Assembly: GCF_003697915.1 (NCBI RefSeq)
Contig: NZ_RCVN01000007.1
Coordinates: 124,001-188,000 of the forward strand
Length of the DNA stretch: 64,000 nt
From: Staphylococcus pseudoxylosus
Lineage (GTDB): Bacteria; Bacillota; Bacilli; Staphylococcales; Staphylococcaceae
Direction of reading: 5' to 3'
A program made the translations under genes and the position numbers. Each line of letters opens with the position of its first letter. Position 1 is the first letter of the stretch. Below the pieces are notes generated by a model. That model was not told the origin of the DNA. It saw nothing but the letters and a program-made list of their open reading frames with translations, and did no database searches. Positions 35,890-46,982 of the stretch are shown piece after piece.

Positions 35890-36498
35890 TTGAACAAAGA
35901 TCGTTTTGACCAAATTGCACAAAAATACGATGACCCTGAAAGAATACACCTCGCTCATGTTATTACTCAAGCAATAACGCAACAAATTAAAGATACAAAC
36001 TACCAAACTTTGCTAGACTATGGTGGTGGCACTGGCCTTGTAACATTAAATATCGCAGATTATTTTGAAGCAGTTACGCTCATAGATGCTTCTCCACATA
36101 TGGTAGATATATTTGAACACAAGGTATCATATTTAAATCAAACTTCCATTAAAACCTTGGTGGGCGATGTACTTTTAGACGATACAATACTCAACCACAA
36201 AAATTATGATGTTATTGTATTATCTTTAGTCTTACTACACAGTGGTAACTATCAATTATTATTACAGAAGCTTTATAATCACCTAAATAGTGAAGGCATG
36301 ATGATACTTGTTGATTTTGATAAAAATGAAAATATTTATCATCCAAAAGTATATAATGGCTTTGAACAAATAGATATCATCCATGCTTTTAACGAATTAG
36401 GCCTGACAAACCCACAGATTAATACTTTTTACAGTGGTCAGAAAATATTTATGAAGCAAGATGCAAGCTTATTTATAGCTACAGGTCGCAAACTATAG
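35890..36498 (+). CDS. class I SAM-dependent methyltransferase
   Basis: A 202-residue Rossmann-type methyltransferase. LLDYGGGTGLVTLNIA is the SAM-binding motif I (about residues 41-56), TLIDAS is motif II, GDVLLDD follows, and YDVIVLSLVLLH is motif IV. It resembles UbiE-type small-molecule methyltransferases. It starts at TTG after GAAGGAG. The substrate is unknown. Confidence 0.85.
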   Translation: MNKDRFDQIAQKYDDPERIHLAHVITQAITQQIKDTNYQTLLDYGGGTGLVTLNIADYFEAVTLIDASPHMVDIFEHKVSYLNQTSIKTLVGDVLLDDTILNHKNYDVIVLSLVLLHSGNYQLLLQKLYNHLNSEGMMILVDFDKNENIYHPKVYNGFEQIDIIHAFNELGLTNPQINTFYSGQKIFMKQDASLFIATGRKL

Positions 36499-36524
36499 AT
36501 TTTCATATTTATAACGAGAGATTC

Positions 36525-36552
36525 CGTGACACCAATTGGTGTCACGTTTTTT
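36525..36552 (+). terminator. methyltransferase terminator
   Basis: Perfect stem CGTGACACC-AATT-GGTGTCACG followed by a run of seven T. Confidence 0.9.
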
Positions 36553-36649
36553 TATTATCTAGTTAGAAGACGACCAATACCGATGTCTTTGCTCCTATCA
36601 TCAGTAGTATCAAGTACCTTGGCCATTATTCAAGTGTTTGTTCGTCTAT

Positions 36650-37630
36650 TTAAGACTGGAACCTTGCTTTTAATGACATTTTTTCTATATCTGATAAGAA
36701 AGTATAGTTAATCGCACGTTGATTAATGTATTCAATTTGCTCTAACGTAATCATTTGGTTATCTACTAACAATTCATACTCTTCATTCAAGGAAGTTTGA
36801 GTAACCGTTCGATTGTCAGTATTTATAAGAAATGGAATCTCTTGGTCTAGCAAATAAGGAATATTTAATTCTTTTAAATCTGCAATTGCTTTTGTCTGAA
36901 TATTACTTTTAGGACACATTTCTAATAGTACATTCTGTGCTTTTACAAACTGTAAGGCTGCTTCATCTTGATTGATAGCAACGCCATGACCAATGCGCTT
37001 TGCCCCTAATTTGATAGACTCTACCACATTTTGCATACAACCACACTCGCCTGCATGCAATGTGAGATTGAAACCTTGATCTAAGGCATATTGAATAGGT
37101 GCTGCTATATCTTTAGGAGGGAAATCTGCCTCAGGGCCGGCGAAATCAATACCATTGATGACTTTACTATCATATTTTTGAATAAAATCGAAAAGTGCTT
37201 TATTAACTTCTGACTCATGTTGTCGCATTGCACAAACTAATAAGTTAACTTGAATGTCTAATGTATGAATAGCCTCTTGTACGCCAGCTTCAACCGCTTC
37301 TATCACTTCAGTTAACGTTAATCCTAAATCCATATGAAATCGCGGCGCAAATCGAATTTCAATGTATTTCACATTATCGCGTTGTGCCTGTTGTGCAACA
37401 TCGACAACCGCTCTTCTTAAAGCATCTTGTGTCTGTAAAACTTTTAATATTTCATCAAAACATTGCAAGTATTCATCTAAACTCTCACAATTACTACTCA
37501 CAAATAGACGCGCTTCATTTAACTTTATGCCTTGCTCCATCGCTAATTGTCTAATTAATTCAACACTAGTAGAACCATCTAAATGGCAATGTAATTCAAC
37601 TTTTGGGATATCTTGTAGCATTTTATTCAT
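36650..37630 (-). CDS. add: adenosine deaminase
   Basis: A 326-residue zinc hydrolase that converts adenosine to inosine in purine salvage. VELHCHLDGS (zinc ligands His14 and His16), HAGECG, IGHGVAI and LINTDNR are the conserved metal and active-site segments. Met at 37630 is preferred to TTG at 37657, because AAGGCAGG lies upstream of it, though its spacing is not ideal. The gene stands alone. Confidence 0.88.
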   Translation of the reverse strand: MNKMLQDIPKVELHCHLDGSTSVELIRQLAMEQGIKLNEARLFVSSNCESLDEYLQCFDEILKVLQTQDALRRAVVDVAQQAQRDNVKYIEIRFAPRFHMDLGLTLTEVIEAVEAGVQEAIHTLDIQVNLLVCAMRQHESEVNKALFDFIQKYDSKVINGIDFAGPEADFPPKDIAAPIQYALDQGFNLTLHAGECGCMQNVVESIKLGAKRIGHGVAINQDEAALQFVKAQNVLLEMCPKSNIQTKAIADLKELNIPYLLDQEIPFLINTDNRTVTQTSLNEEYELLVDNQMITLEQIEYINQRAINYTFLSDIEKMSLKARFQS

Positions 37631-37952
37631 ATCTGACTGACCTGCCTTACCTCTCAAATGTCACCATTAATTTTTAATACGGAAACAAAAAGATTTTTTA
37701 AAAATTTTATCTATATACTATATCACGACGTTAAACACAATACTATAAACGCATATAATAAAGGAAAATGTATTTTGAATAAAATCACACAATACAACGC
37801 GATATCAAATAAATATCATCACACTATTAAACAGAGTAATTCAATAAAAAAACTGTCAACAAGTCTTCAGACTAAGTCGACAGTATTGTGATTGATCAAA
37901 ACTAAATTGCATTAAACCCCTTATGTGTATAACATATAAAACGTGAGCGTTA
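37631..37952. other. 322-base gap between minus-strand genes
   Basis: Mostly AT-rich. It holds the terminator of the small membrane protein gene (37852-37884). I see no other ordered element. Confidence 0.5.
37844..37884 (-). terminator. terminator of the small membrane protein gene
   Basis: ACTGTC arms with inner AGTCT/AGACT pairing (37852-37884), followed on the minus strand by a run of seven T. Confidence 0.75.
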
Positions 37953-38153
37953 CTATTTGCCTCCTAAATAACCTATAGTAACTAATGAAATGCCTAAACC
38001 TAAAAAGCATACACAAAGTAAGATTACGATCATTTTCAATTCGGTCATGAAATGTTTTCTACTTTGTCCTTTATTAACAAGCAAGATACCTATAACAATA
38101 TCTAAAATAAAGACTGTAATTAAAGTGTAAGCAACGATATTTAATATGGCCAT
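37953..38153 (-). CDS. small two-helix membrane protein
   Basis: A 66-residue protein with two hydrophobic helices (about residues 5-26 and 42-62) joined by a basic loop (NKGQSRKHFMTE). AAGGGG lies nine bases before the ATG and a good terminator follows, so expression is likely. I recognise no family or partner. Confidence 0.65.
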   Translation of the reverse strand: MAILNIVAYTLITVFILDIVIGILLVNKGQSRKHFMTELKMIVILLCVCFLGLGISLVTIGYLGGK

Positions 38154-38279
38154 CCCATCTTCCCCTTTTAAAGTTATACATAAGTCTTATGATAAAACTA
38201 TTATTGTGTTACTAAACTACTGCGCTCACACGGTTATGTTTGGCTTAACTTGTAAGACTTAAACTTGTGTCCTTACAAA

Positions 38280-38879
38280 TTAAATATATTGATGTGTTTT
38301 TAAATAATCGATGATTTGAGTAACTGCATCTTCCACACTATATTGCTCTGTATCTATGACAATTTCTGGATTTTGTGGTTCTTCATACGGTGCGTTTATA
38401 CCTGTAAACCCTTGAATCTCACCGTTGCGTGCTTTTTGATATAACCCTTTAGGGTCTCTTGCTTCACATTCATCCAGGCTACATGAAGTATAAACTTCTA
38501 TAAATTCATCTTCTGCTAATAGTTCACGAACAACGTCTCTATCTGCTTGATAAGGTGAAATAAATGCCGTCACTGTTACTAATCCAGCGTCGACCATCAG
38601 TTTACTCACTTCACCAATACGACGAATATTTTCCGTACGATCGTCTGGGCTAAATCCAAGATTTTTATTAAGTCCATGTCTCACGTTATCTCCATCTAAA
38701 CGATACGTGTGAACTTGTTGATCATATAAAGCTTTTTCCAATGCTACAGAAATTGTAGATTTTCCTGAACCTGATAATCCAGTAAACCAAATAACTGCAC
38801 TTTTATGGTTTTTACGCTGTTGTCTTTCTTCCTTAGTTACTTCTGATGCATGCCAAGTAATATTTTTTGAAGTAGTCAT
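38280..38879 (-). CDS. cysC: adenylyl-sulfate kinase
   Basis: It phosphorylates APS to PAPS with ATP. The 199-residue P-loop kinase has Walker [10 protein letters not shown] at residues 34-42, [22 protein letters not shown] for APS binding, and [11 protein letters not shown]. It lies 18 bases after sat, with AAAGGAG before its ATG, so it is the last gene of the sulfate operon. Since CysH carries the signature of iron-sulfur reductases that can use APS directly, CysC may be needed only for part of the flux. Confidence 0.93.
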   Translation of the reverse strand: MTTSKNITWHASEVTKEERQQRKNHKSAVIWFTGLSGSGKSTISVALEKALYDQQVHTYRLDGDNVRHGLNKNLGFSPDDRTENIRRIGEVSKLMVDAGLVTVTAFISPYQADRDVVRELLAEDEFIEVYTSCSLDECEARDPKGLYQKARNGEIQGFTGINAPYEEPQNPEIVIDTEQYSVEDAVTQIIDYLKTHQYI

Positions 38880-38897
38880 AATTAAGCTCCTTTAAAG

Positions 38898-40076
38898 TTA
38901 TTTTTCTTGTAACCCTTTAATAAGTACTGCCGCTACTTCAGGTCTTGAGAACTCTTTAGGTAATGATTCACCGTTTTTTAATTTTTCTCGAACTTTTGTA
39001 CCACTTAGATGTAAGTGTGAAGAAGCATCATGCGGACATGTCTTCGCTGTTGCCATGTTTTCACAAGATTTACAGTAGAAAGCATGCTCAAATTTCAAAA
39101 TTTGTATTCCCAACTCTGCTTCATATTGTGCAATTAATTCTTGGGCTTCATATGTACCATAATAATCACCCACACCTGCATGATCACGACCAACAATAAA
39201 GTGAGTACAGCCATAATTTTTACGCACTGTCGCATGCAATATGGCTTCTCTTGGGCCAGCATAACGCATTGCTGCTGGGTATATAACTAAGCGTGTTCTA
39301 TTTTCTGGGTAATAATTTTTAAGAATAACTTCGTAACTTTCCATTCGTACTTCGGCTGGGATATCATCTGATTTCGTTTCTCCTACTAATGGATTTAATA
39401 GAAGTCCATCAACCGACTCTAATGCGGCTTTTTGAATATATTCATGTGCACGGTGTACTGGATTACGCGTTTGGAAACCAACAATTGTCTTCCAATTCAA
39501 ATCGTAGAATAGTTGTCTCGTTTCAGCTGGATCTAAATGATAATCTACAAAGTCGTCATGTTTGGGTCTATCTAATAAATGAATCGGTCCAGCTAAATAT
39601 ACGCTACCTTTTTCATAGACTTTTGCTACACCTGGATGTTCTACATCTGTTGTTCCGTATACAAATTGCGCTTCTTTCTCTTTGTCATAAGTATACTTCT
39701 CTTCTAGTTCAAGAACGCCATATAAATGAGTGTCTTCGCCATATAAAGCAATACGTGAACCTATTTCAAGTTCATTAGCTTTATCCTCAGTCACTGGTAA
39801 AGTGATTGGGATACTCCATACTAAACCATTACTCAAATGTAAGTTCTCTACTACCTCAGTATAGTCAGCTTTATTCATAAATCCTGTTAACGGACTAAAA
39901 CCACCGATACCAATAAGTTCTAAATCTGATAAACTCCATGGGTTTAATGTAATAGCCGGTAACGAATCTACTACTGTTAGTAACTCCTCTTTTAAAATTG
40001 TATCTGCTTCTCTATTAATCAATGTTCCACCATGTGGTTGAATTGTATTTTCTTTAATTTCTTTAGTTAATGGCAA
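38898..40076 (-). CDS. sat: sulfate adenylyltransferase
   Basis: It activates sulfate with ATP to APS. The 392-residue single-chain enzyme has [11 protein letters not shown] near residue 197, the nucleotide-binding motif, GRDHAGVG near 295, and the zinc-type cysteine cluster [16 protein letters not shown] near 330. Translation starts at TTG, eight bases after AAGGAG. It is of the homo-oligomeric Sat type rather than CysDN. Confidence 0.93.
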   Translation of the reverse strand: MPLTKEIKENTIQPHGGTLINREADTILKEELLTVVDSLPAITLNPWSLSDLELIGIGGFSPLTGFMNKADYTEVVENLHLSNGLVWSIPITLPVTEDKANELEIGSRIALYGEDTHLYGVLELEEKYTYDKEKEAQFVYGTTDVEHPGVAKVYEKGSVYLAGPIHLLDRPKHDDFVDYHLDPAETRQLFYDLNWKTIVGFQTRNPVHRAHEYIQKAALESVDGLLLNPLVGETKSDDIPAEVRMESYEVILKNYYPENRTRLVIYPAAMRYAGPREAILHATVRKNYGCTHFIVGRDHAGVGDYYGTYEAQELIAQYEAELGIQILKFEHAFYCKSCENMATAKTCPHDASSHLHLSGTKVREKLKNGESLPKEFSRPEVAAVLIKGLQEK

Positions 40077-40092
40077 TTGTAAAACTCCTTTT

Positions 40093-41004
40093 TTAATCTA
40101 CTTCATGCGCGTTGACTTTGGCATTATTTTTAGTGAATATAAATGGTAATTTCTTATTTTGATATAGAGTGAAGAATAATAAACCAATCCAAATAACGAT
40201 TAACGCTATTTTTACAGAGATTGAAAATGTTGGACTAACTTCAAATACACTTAATAAAGAACTACTATTTGTAAAAATTATTAATCCACTGACACAAATA
40301 GCTAAAATATTCATAGGTAAAATCTTAACTAAATAAGCTGCAAATGGTGCTGCTATCAAGCCACCAATACTTAATGCAATTACTAATCCCCAGTTAATTT
40401 GGCTCCACCCTAAAAAGATAATAAAACTAATAGAAGCTGAAACAGTTACAAAAAATTCACTTGCCGAAACAGTACCTATTGCATACCTTGGCTCTAATTT
40501 TTTCTGAGCTAATAGCAATGGCGTATTAACTGGTCCCCAGCCACCGCCACCAACAGAATCTAAAAAACCTGCAACTGCACCTTGTGGAATCATTGAATAT
40601 TTACCAATGCTTGAAGGTTCTTTAATTTCGTGCTTATTTCGTTTATATAAAAACTGATATAAAATATAAAAGCCCATTGTTAATAAAAATATCGCGATAA
40701 ATGGTTTGATAAATTCACTGTGAATATGGCTCAAAAATGCTGCACCTATAAAAGCTGAAATAGCACCTGGAAGCGCTAATTTAATCATCGTTGGCTTGTG
40801 TACATTATCAAACTTCCAATGTGATGTACCTGAAGCAGCTGTTGTCGCAATTTCTGAAAAATGTATAGTCGCAGAAACGATAGCTGGCGCTACACCAAAC
40901 GTTAATAGTATAGATGACGAAGATGCGCCAAAACCCATTCCAAGTGAGCCATCAATTAATTGTGCAAGAAAACCTGCAAGTGCAAATATAAATAGTTTAT
41001 TCAT
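40093..41004 (-). CDS. TauE/SafE-family permease
   Basis: A 303-residue protein with eight predicted helices. [16 protein letters not shown] and [21 protein letters not shown] are the paired family motifs. Relatives move sulfite, sulfate or sulfonates. Position between sirC and sat suggests sulfate uptake or sulfite export for this pathway; direction cannot be read from sequence. AAGGAG precedes the ATG. Confidence 0.87.
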   Translation of the reverse strand: MNKLFIFALAGFLAQLIDGSLGMGFGASSSSILLTFGVAPAIVSATIHFSEIATTAASGTSHWKFDNVHKPTMIKLALPGAISAFIGAAFLSHIHSEFIKPFIAIFLLTMGFYILYQFLYKRNKHEIKEPSSIGKYSMIPQGAVAGFLDSVGGGGWGPVNTPLLLAQKKLEPRYAIGTVSASEFFVTVSASISFIIFLGWSQINWGLVIALSIGGLIAAPFAAYLVKILPMNILAICVSGLIIFTNSSSLLSVFEVSPTFSISVKIALIVIWIGLLFFTLYQNKKLPFIFTKNNAKVNAHEVD

Positions 41005-41024
41005 GCATCATACTCCTTCCGACT

Positions 41025-41636
41025 CTACTTCATTGATTCAAGCCTTTTTATCATTTCAAGTTGCTTATTTTTCTCTCTATATGGCTGAGTTAAAACCATT
41101 TTCAAAAAATCTTCTTTTTGGCTTATAGACAATTGTGTTTGCTTAATCTGTTGTCTACATTCATATAAAAAATCCACATAGTCTTCATAACTACTATCAA
41201 AACGTTCTTTGAATTCCGATAAAATTTGTGCTGTCAACTTAGGGCTAGCGCCATTGGTAGAAATACTCAGTGTCAACTTTCCTCGACGCAATATACTTGG
41301 AAATACAATGTCACCTTCCTCAGCAACGGATGCCATATTGATAAATGCATGCTGAGGTTTTGAAGCTAGAATTTGTTGGTTAACTTCGCTACTATTGGTT
41401 GCAGCAATGATTAAATCTGCCTGTTTTATATCTTTTGCTTCGAATGATTTTGCATGCCAATGTATACCATCTTGGTCAACCATATGGCGTAAATGCTCGG
41501 AAATCGTAGGGCTAATGATGTGAATGTCTGTTGCATAATGTACTAAAGTACTAACTCTACGTTCAGCAACTTTGCCACCACCAACGACAACAATTTGCTT
41601 TTGAGAAATATCTATCATAAGTGGTATAAATGGCAT
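41025..41636 (-). CDS. sirC: precorrin-2 dehydrogenase
   Basis: It oxidises precorrin-2 to sirohydrochlorin with NAD during siroheme synthesis. The 203-residue protein has the NAD loop VVVGGGKVAERR at about residues 16-27, IIAATNSSEVN, and the ISTNGASPKL active-site stretch typical of Met8/CysG N-domains. Iron insertion is done by the neighbouring SirB-like chelatase. Confidence 0.9.
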   Translation of the reverse strand: MPFIPLMIDISQKQIVVVGGGKVAERRVSTLVHYATDIHIISPTISEHLRHMVDQDGIHWHAKSFEAKDIKQADLIIAATNSSEVNQQILASKPQHAFINMASVAEEGDIVFPSILRRGKLTLSISTNGASPKLTAQILSEFKERFDSSYEDYVDFLYECRQQIKQTQLSISQKEDFLKMVLTQPYREKNKQLEMIKRLESMK

Positions 41637-41661
41637 AACATCACTTCCTTCTTAGATTGAA

Positions 41662-42402
41662 TTACTGAGTCACATATTCAAAAGTCTCTTCAACACGTTC
41701 TTTTAACGCATCTTGCAAATGTTTATGATTACCTAATCGTTTACAGAGTATAATCTCTTTAGCATTTCCATATTCAACAACTTTCTTAGAAATCTGTTGA
41801 TCTAGTATGCCTGTAAACCATATATAAGGCACAATATAGATTTGTGAACATTCTGAATGAACAGCATTATGTAAAGCTTCTTCAAAGGAAGGCTTACAAG
41901 CTGCTAAATAACAGGTTTCGATATCACTAAATCCAGTTTGCTCTCGCAATTGGGACTTAATTGTCTCTACATCTATTTGAGTTTGTGGGTTATAACTACC
42001 TCTACCAATGATGAGCACTTTGGCATCGGCTTTTGGCGTAACACCCGATGCTTCAATCCTCTGTTTTAAAATTTCAGTCAATCTTGGTTGCACGCCTAAA
42101 GGTTCACCATAAGTAACATGGACGTTTGGGTGTTTTTGTTGATTACGTTCAATTTCTGATGGAATGTCCTTGAAATAGTGACCAGCGCTTAATAACAATA
42201 CAGGTATCACCGAAATTTCAGTTGCACCCTTATCAACTAAGCGTTGAAATCCTTGTGATAAGTCTGGGCTTGTTAATTCTAAAAAACAGGTCTCTTGCAG
42301 GGCCACATCAACTTGTTCTTTTACTAAATCAATAAATGCTTTAGCTTCATTGACAGCATCGGGTACTCTACTACCGTGACTTACATATAAGACGCCTCGC
42401 AT
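41662..42402 (-). CDS. sirB: sirohydrochlorin chelatase
   Basis: A 246-residue CbiX/SirB-type chelatase that inserts ferrous iron into sirohydrochlorin to make siroheme. VLYVSHGSRVPDA carries the catalytic His, VIPVLLLSAGHYFKDIP the second conserved His, and a second copy of the fold follows with IIGRGS and VPYIWFTG. GGAGGGG precedes the ATG. It completes the siroheme branch for CysI. Confidence 0.9.
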   Translation of the reverse strand: MRGVLYVSHGSRVPDAVNEAKAFIDLVKEQVDVALQETCFLELTSPDLSQGFQRLVDKGATEISVIPVLLLSAGHYFKDIPSEIERNQQKHPNVHVTYGEPLGVQPRLTEILKQRIEASGVTPKADAKVLIIGRGSYNPQTQIDVETIKSQLREQTGFSDIETCYLAACKPSFEEALHNAVHSECSQIYIVPYIWFTGILDQQISKKVVEYGNAKEIILCKRLGNHKHLQDALKERVEETFEYVTQ

Positions 42403-42447
42403 ACTTACCCCTCCGTTTCTAGCACGCTCAATAACACTGGTGTTAGG

Positions 42448-43221
42448 TTATTGATATGTTAGTTTTGCTACTGCTGATTCAACTGGCATCTCTTCAAACC
42501 AGCTAATACGCTCTCTTAATTTAACTACTTCTCCGACAACAATCATTGCAGGGTTTTCAATGTCTTTTGCAACTTCGACAATATTTGATAACGTCCCTAC
42601 CACAGTTTTTTGAAATTCTGACGTTCCTAAACGTACTAGAGCAACAGGGGTATCAGCAGCACGGCCATGTTTGATTAACAACTCACTAATTTCAGGTAAT
42701 TTTTTAACACCCATATAAATACATAGTGTTTCTGGCCCTAGCGCAAGGTGCTTCCAATAACTATCTTTATCTATATTTTTATTAATAACACCTGTAACAA
42801 ATGCTACGGATGAACTATAGTCACGATGTGTTACTGGAATACCTGCGTATGCTGGTGCCGCTACGCCAGAAGTTATGCCAGGGACAATTTCAAATGGAAC
42901 ATGGTGCTCAGCTAATATTTCCGCTTCTTCTCCACCTCTACCAAAGATAAAAGGATCGCCACCTTTTAACCTTGTTACTACTTGTCCTTTTTTGGCTAAA
43001 TTCACGAGTAATTTATTCGTGTCTTCTTGTGGCAACGAATGGCGATTAGGATCTTTACCACAGTACATAAATTTTGCTGTGGGTGATGCATGATTTAACA
43101 ATTCTTTATTCACTAATCGGTCATACAAGATTACATCTGCTTGTTCAATTGCTTTTAATCCTTTGACTGTAATCAGATCAGGATCTCCAGGCCCTGCGCC
43201 TACTAAAAATACTTTGCCCAT
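42448..43221 (-). CDS. cobA: uroporphyrinogen-III C-methyltransferase
   Basis: It methylates uroporphyrinogen III twice to give precorrin-2, the first step to siroheme. The 257-residue protein has VGAGPGDPDLITVKGLKAIE, VILYDRLV, RLKGGDPFIFGRGGEEAE and PGITSGVAAPAYAGIP, the standard SUMT motifs. It sits between cysI and sirB in the operon. Confidence 0.93.
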   Translation of the reverse strand: MGKVFLVGAGPGDPDLITVKGLKAIEQADVILYDRLVNKELLNHASPTAKFMYCGKDPNRHSLPQEDTNKLLVNLAKKGQVVTRLKGGDPFIFGRGGEEAEILAEHHVPFEIVPGITSGVAAPAYAGIPVTHRDYSSSVAFVTGVINKNIDKDSYWKHLALGPETLCIYMGVKKLPEISELLIKHGRAADTPVALVRLGTSEFQKTVVGTLSNIVEVAKDIENPAMIVVGEVVKLRERISWFEEMPVESAVAKLTYQ

Positions 43222-43243
43222 CCTGTCACCACTTTCTCAAATT

Positions 43244-44953
43244 TTAACTATGGAACGTCTGTCCATCTCTTACTTCTTCAACAATTCCTGCACGTACAAC
43301 GAAATCTCCGAAATGCTCTCCTTCAGTTCTTTCTTTTGCATATTGGATTAGTATTGGTTTTAAACTTTCTAATATTTCGGCTTCACCAATATTTTCTTTG
43401 TAGATTTTATTTAATCTATCGCCTGTAAATCCGCCACCCAAATACATATTATATTTGCCTGGACCTTTACCAATAAAAGCAATTTCTGCTAATGCTGGTC
43501 TCGCACAACCATTTGGACATCCAGTCATTCTAATCGTAATTTCTTCTTCGTTTAATCCCGCTTCATCAAGTAAGTTTTCAATTTTACTAATGAGTGAAGG
43601 TAGATATCTTTCTGATTCTGCCATGGCTAGACCACATGTTGGGAATGCCACACAAGCCATAGAATTTCGTCTCAAACCTGTATAATTTTCACCATCTGTA
43701 ATGCCATACTCAGCGATAATTTTTTCGATTTCTGGTTTTTTATCTGCAGACACATTAGCAATGACTAAGTTCTGGTTAGGCGTTAACCTAAAATCACCTG
43801 TATGAATTTCTGCTATGTTTCTTAATGCAGTTTTTAATTTATATTCTTCAGTGTCTTTGACGCGTCCATTTTGAACAAATAATGTATAGTGCCATTGGCC
43901 ACTACCTTCTGTCCAACCATAGCGATCACCATTGTCATCAAAGTGATATGGACGTGGCTCTTCTAATTTCCAGCCTAAACGGTTATTGATTTCATTCTTA
44001 ATCCAATCAACACCAAGTCTATCTACCGTATATTTAAAGCGGGCATTCGTACGTACTTCACGATTACCATAATCTCTTTGAACGGTTAATATTTTTTCAC
44101 AGACATCTACGACTTCTTCTTTCGGGAAATATCCAATAAGACGTCCAACTTGTGGATATGTGGCTGTATCACCATGTTTCATGCCCATACCACCGCCTAC
44201 AGTGATATTGAATCCAACAAGTTCATCGTTTTCTAAAATGGCAATCAAGCCAATATCTTGAGAGTACACATCTATATCATTTGATGGTGGTACCGCGATA
44301 CCAATCTTAAATTTACGTGGAAGATATGTTTTACCGTAGATTGGCTCTGGCTCTTCATCACTTGTATCCAATACTTTTTCACCATCTAACCAAATCTCAT
44401 GATACGCCTGTGTCTTAGGTGAAAGGTGTCGGCTAATATCGCTTGCGATTTGATTAACTTCACTATGCACATCAGATTGGTAAGGATTAGGGTTGCACAT
44501 CACGTTACGATTCACGTCTCCACATGCTGCGAGTGTATCTAGTAACGATTGATTAATATCTTGCATCGTTTGTTTTAAGTTATGTTTTAAGATGCCATGA
44601 AATTGAAATGCTTGTCTTGTTGTTAATTTTATTGTGTTATTCGCATATGTGTTTGCGATATCATCCATCGCAATCCATTGATCTGCTGTCGAAGCACCGC
44701 CTGGCGCACGCACTCTAATCATAAAACTATAAGCAGGTTCTAACTTTTGTTTTCTACGTTCGTCACGAATATCTCTATCGTCTTGCATGTAACTACCATG
44801 GAATTTTAATAGTTTCGTGTCTTCTTCAGCGATTGCACCTGTCACTCTATCTGCTAAACCTTCGACAATCGAGCCACGAAGATAATCACTGTCTGTTTTA
44901 ATACGTTCCATTTCATCGAGTTTGTCTGAAAAATTCACTTTTGTTTCAGCCAT
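43244..44953 (-). CDS. cysI: sulfite reductase hemoprotein subunit
   Basis: It reduces sulfite to sulfide with six electrons from CysJ. The 569-residue protein has two ferredoxin-like nitrite/sulfite reductase repeats. The four cysteines that bind the [4Fe-4S]/siroheme pair are seen in CVAFPTC and in GCPNGC near the C-terminal third. [10 protein letters not shown] and [10 protein letters not shown] are further conserved parts. It follows cysJ by 15 bases. Confidence 0.95.
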   Translation of the reverse strand: MAETKVNFSDKLDEMERIKTDSDYLRGSIVEGLADRVTGAIAEEDTKLLKFHGSYMQDDRDIRDERRKQKLEPAYSFMIRVRAPGGASTADQWIAMDDIANTYANNTIKLTTRQAFQFHGILKHNLKQTMQDINQSLLDTLAACGDVNRNVMCNPNPYQSDVHSEVNQIASDISRHLSPKTQAYHEIWLDGEKVLDTSDEEPEPIYGKTYLPRKFKIGIAVPPSNDIDVYSQDIGLIAILENDELVGFNITVGGGMGMKHGDTATYPQVGRLIGYFPKEEVVDVCEKILTVQRDYGNREVRTNARFKYTVDRLGVDWIKNEINNRLGWKLEEPRPYHFDDNGDRYGWTEGSGQWHYTLFVQNGRVKDTEEYKLKTALRNIAEIHTGDFRLTPNQNLVIANVSADKKPEIEKIIAEYGITDGENYTGLRRNSMACVAFPTCGLAMAESERYLPSLISKIENLLDEAGLNEEEITIRMTGCPNGCARPALAEIAFIGKGPGKYNMYLGGGFTGDRLNKIYKENIGEAEILESLKPILIQYAKERTEGEHFGDFVVRAGIVEEVRDGQTFHS

Positions 44954-44968
44954 ATCATCATCCCTCTC

Positions 44969-46795
44969 TTAATAAACATCTCTTTGATAACGTTTGTCTT
45001 TTTTCATTTGAGTAAGATACGCTTCTGCATCTGTTTCAGACATGCCACCTTCTTGTTCTAAAACATAACGTATGGTTTCATGTACATCTTTTGCCATATT
45101 TTTTTCGTCACCACAAACATATAAGGCAGCGCCATCTATCAACCATTGGTAAAACGCTTCACTTTTTTCTGCAATGCGGTGTTGAACATAGACTTTTTCA
45201 TCAGTATCACGTGAAAATGCCACATCTAATTTGGATAATGTTTCGTCTTTTAACCATGCTTGCCATTCCGTTTGATATAAAAAGTCGGTTGTGAAATATT
45301 GTTCACCAAAGAATAGCCATGTATTTCCAGATAATCCCAATTCTTCACGCTCTTGTAAATATGATCTAAATGGCGCTACGCCTGTACCAGGACCAATCAT
45401 GATTACAGGTGTTGTTTCATCAAATGGGAATTTGAAATTTGGATTTTTCTTTAAATATATTGGAATGGTATCTCCCGGTTGTACGCGTTCAGCTAATTGT
45501 ACAGAACACACGCCATTACGAGCGCGTTCATGTGCTTCATACCTAACTGCGCCAACAGTTATATGAACCTCATCAGGTGTTGCTTCGTAACTACTTGCTA
45601 TAGAATATTCTCTTGGTGGTAATTTTCTTAAAAATTTATATAAGTTGTCAGGACTTAAATTTGCTGCTGGGAATGCATTTAATAGGTCGATAACATCACG
45701 GCCATCAATGTATTGTTGTATCCACTCAGCATCTTCTATATGTGCAAGTAATTCGGTATTACCAAATAACTCAGCTGCTTTTTGTAATAATGGCTTCGTT
45801 AATTTTGTAACTTCAAAGTGTTCTGTTAATGCTTTTTCTAAAGTTAATGTATCACCATCGTCATTAATATTTACTTCTGTCTCTTTATCCCAGTCTAATG
45901 TCTCGATTAATGATGACACTATTTCTGGATCGTTTTGAGGTAAGACTACGACGCAGTCTCCAGGTTCAAATGATTCTCCATAATTGTCTAACAACAACTC
46001 AATGTGTCTAACTTCTTTGTTAGATCCTCTACCATTGAGATTAATGTTTTCTAGCACTTCTGCTTGATATGGATTCGATTTGGTATAACGTTTTTCTTTT
46101 GCTGATTGCACAGTTTCAGTGGATGTTACTGTTGGTTCGTTACCAGAAGATTGGTTGATTATTTCAATATTCGTGCTCATCCATTTTTCTGCTAATTCAT
46201 CAAAATCTAAATCACAATCTTGTCTTTCAGCTAATTGTTCAGCGCCCAACTCTCGTAACCTCGCATCAAAATCTTTACCAGTTTGGCAGAAATATTCATA
46301 CGATTCGTCACCTAAAGCTAATACTGAGTACCTTACATTTTCTAATTTCGGTGCCTTACGACTATGTATAAATTCATGGAATGTAAGTGCATTATCAGGA
46401 GGATCACCTTCACCATGCGTTGCAGTAATGACAAATAGATCCTCTACTTTTTTCAATTCTTTTGGTTTAAATTCATCCATCGCTGTTAATTTCACGGTAT
46501 GATTTTGTTCAACAAGTCGATCGGCAAATATTTCAGCCAAACTCTGTGCATTTCCTGTTTCAGAACCATAAACGACTGTGATGTGACGGTTATTTATTTC
46601 CGTTTCTAATTCAGAATTCAATACATATGCTGCTACTTGTTGTGGCACTTCGGAAGCTGATTCTTGTGTTGCTTGCTGTGCCGTGAGATAGCCACTTAGC
46701 CAAATTTGTTGTTCTGTTGTTAATGTTTGAAAAATTTGATTTAATTGCGCTGCCTGTTCGGCGTCAAAAGGGCTATTTGATACTGATAAATTCAC
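44969..46795 (-). CDS. cysJ: sulfite reductase flavoprotein subunit
   Basis: It carries NADPH electrons through FAD and FMN to CysI. The 608-residue protein has a flavodoxin domain (VVYGSETGNAQSLAEIFADR near residue 75), FAD-binding REYSIASS near 393, FMIGPGTGVAPFRSYLQ-type NADPH binding near 470 and the C-terminal KDKRYQRDVY tail with the aromatic residue that stacks on FAD. It starts at GTG after GAGGTGA. A 187-base gap separates it from cysH upstream. Confidence 0.94.
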   Translation of the reverse strand: MNLSVSNSPFDAEQAAQLNQIFQTLTTEQQIWLSGYLTAQQATQESASEVPQQVAAYVLNSELETEINNRHITVVYGSETGNAQSLAEIFADRLVEQNHTVKLTAMDEFKPKELKKVEDLFVITATHGEGDPPDNALTFHEFIHSRKAPKLENVRYSVLALGDESYEYFCQTGKDFDARLRELGAEQLAERQDCDLDFDELAEKWMSTNIEIINQSSGNEPTVTSTETVQSAKEKRYTKSNPYQAEVLENINLNGRGSNKEVRHIELLLDNYGESFEPGDCVVVLPQNDPEIVSSLIETLDWDKETEVNINDDGDTLTLEKALTEHFEVTKLTKPLLQKAAELFGNTELLAHIEDAEWIQQYIDGRDVIDLLNAFPAANLSPDNLYKFLRKLPPREYSIASSYEATPDEVHITVGAVRYEAHERARNGVCSVQLAERVQPGDTIPIYLKKNPNFKFPFDETTPVIMIGPGTGVAPFRSYLQEREELGLSGNTWLFFGEQYFTTDFLYQTEWQAWLKDETLSKLDVAFSRDTDEKVYVQHRIAEKSEAFYQWLIDGAALYVCGDEKNMAKDVHETIRYVLEQEGGMSETDAEAYLTQMKKDKRYQRDVY

Positions 46796-46924
46796 AATGC
46801 GTTCACCTCAATTTTATTTTTAAAACTTATGCATTTTTAAATTCTCCCCATTATTTTTAATTAATATACAAATATTAATTAATCAGGAAATATTTTAAAA
46901 TGGCACAATACTCAATGACTCAAT

Positions 46925-46965
46925 TCATTACATACCCGATACGAATACTAAGGTATTGGGGTAAA
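46925..46965 (-). terminator. hairpin between cysH and cysJ
   Basis: Arms CCCGATAC and GTATTGGG (within 46931-46962) form a stem in the cysH-cysJ gap. It lacks a good minus-strand T run, so it may be a weak attenuator or an RNA-stability element rather than a full terminator. Confidence 0.35.
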
Positions 46966-46982
46966 AATTTTTCTAATTTAAG

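Noticed and set aside
37658..37891. 77-codon plus-strand frame upstream of adenosine deaminase
   Set aside because: AT-driven composition, no ribosome site, and its end is a terminator that belongs to the minus strand.
38250..38278. TTGTAAG/CTTACAA repeat as cysC terminator
   Set aside because: Only seven base pairs with a 15-base loop and no T run on the minus strand.
45203..45218. A parS-like sequence with TCACGTGAAA core inside cysJ
   Set aside because: It matches only about 12 of 16 positions of the parS consensus, the palindrome is broken at both ends and it is fully within a coding region. It is probably a chance match.
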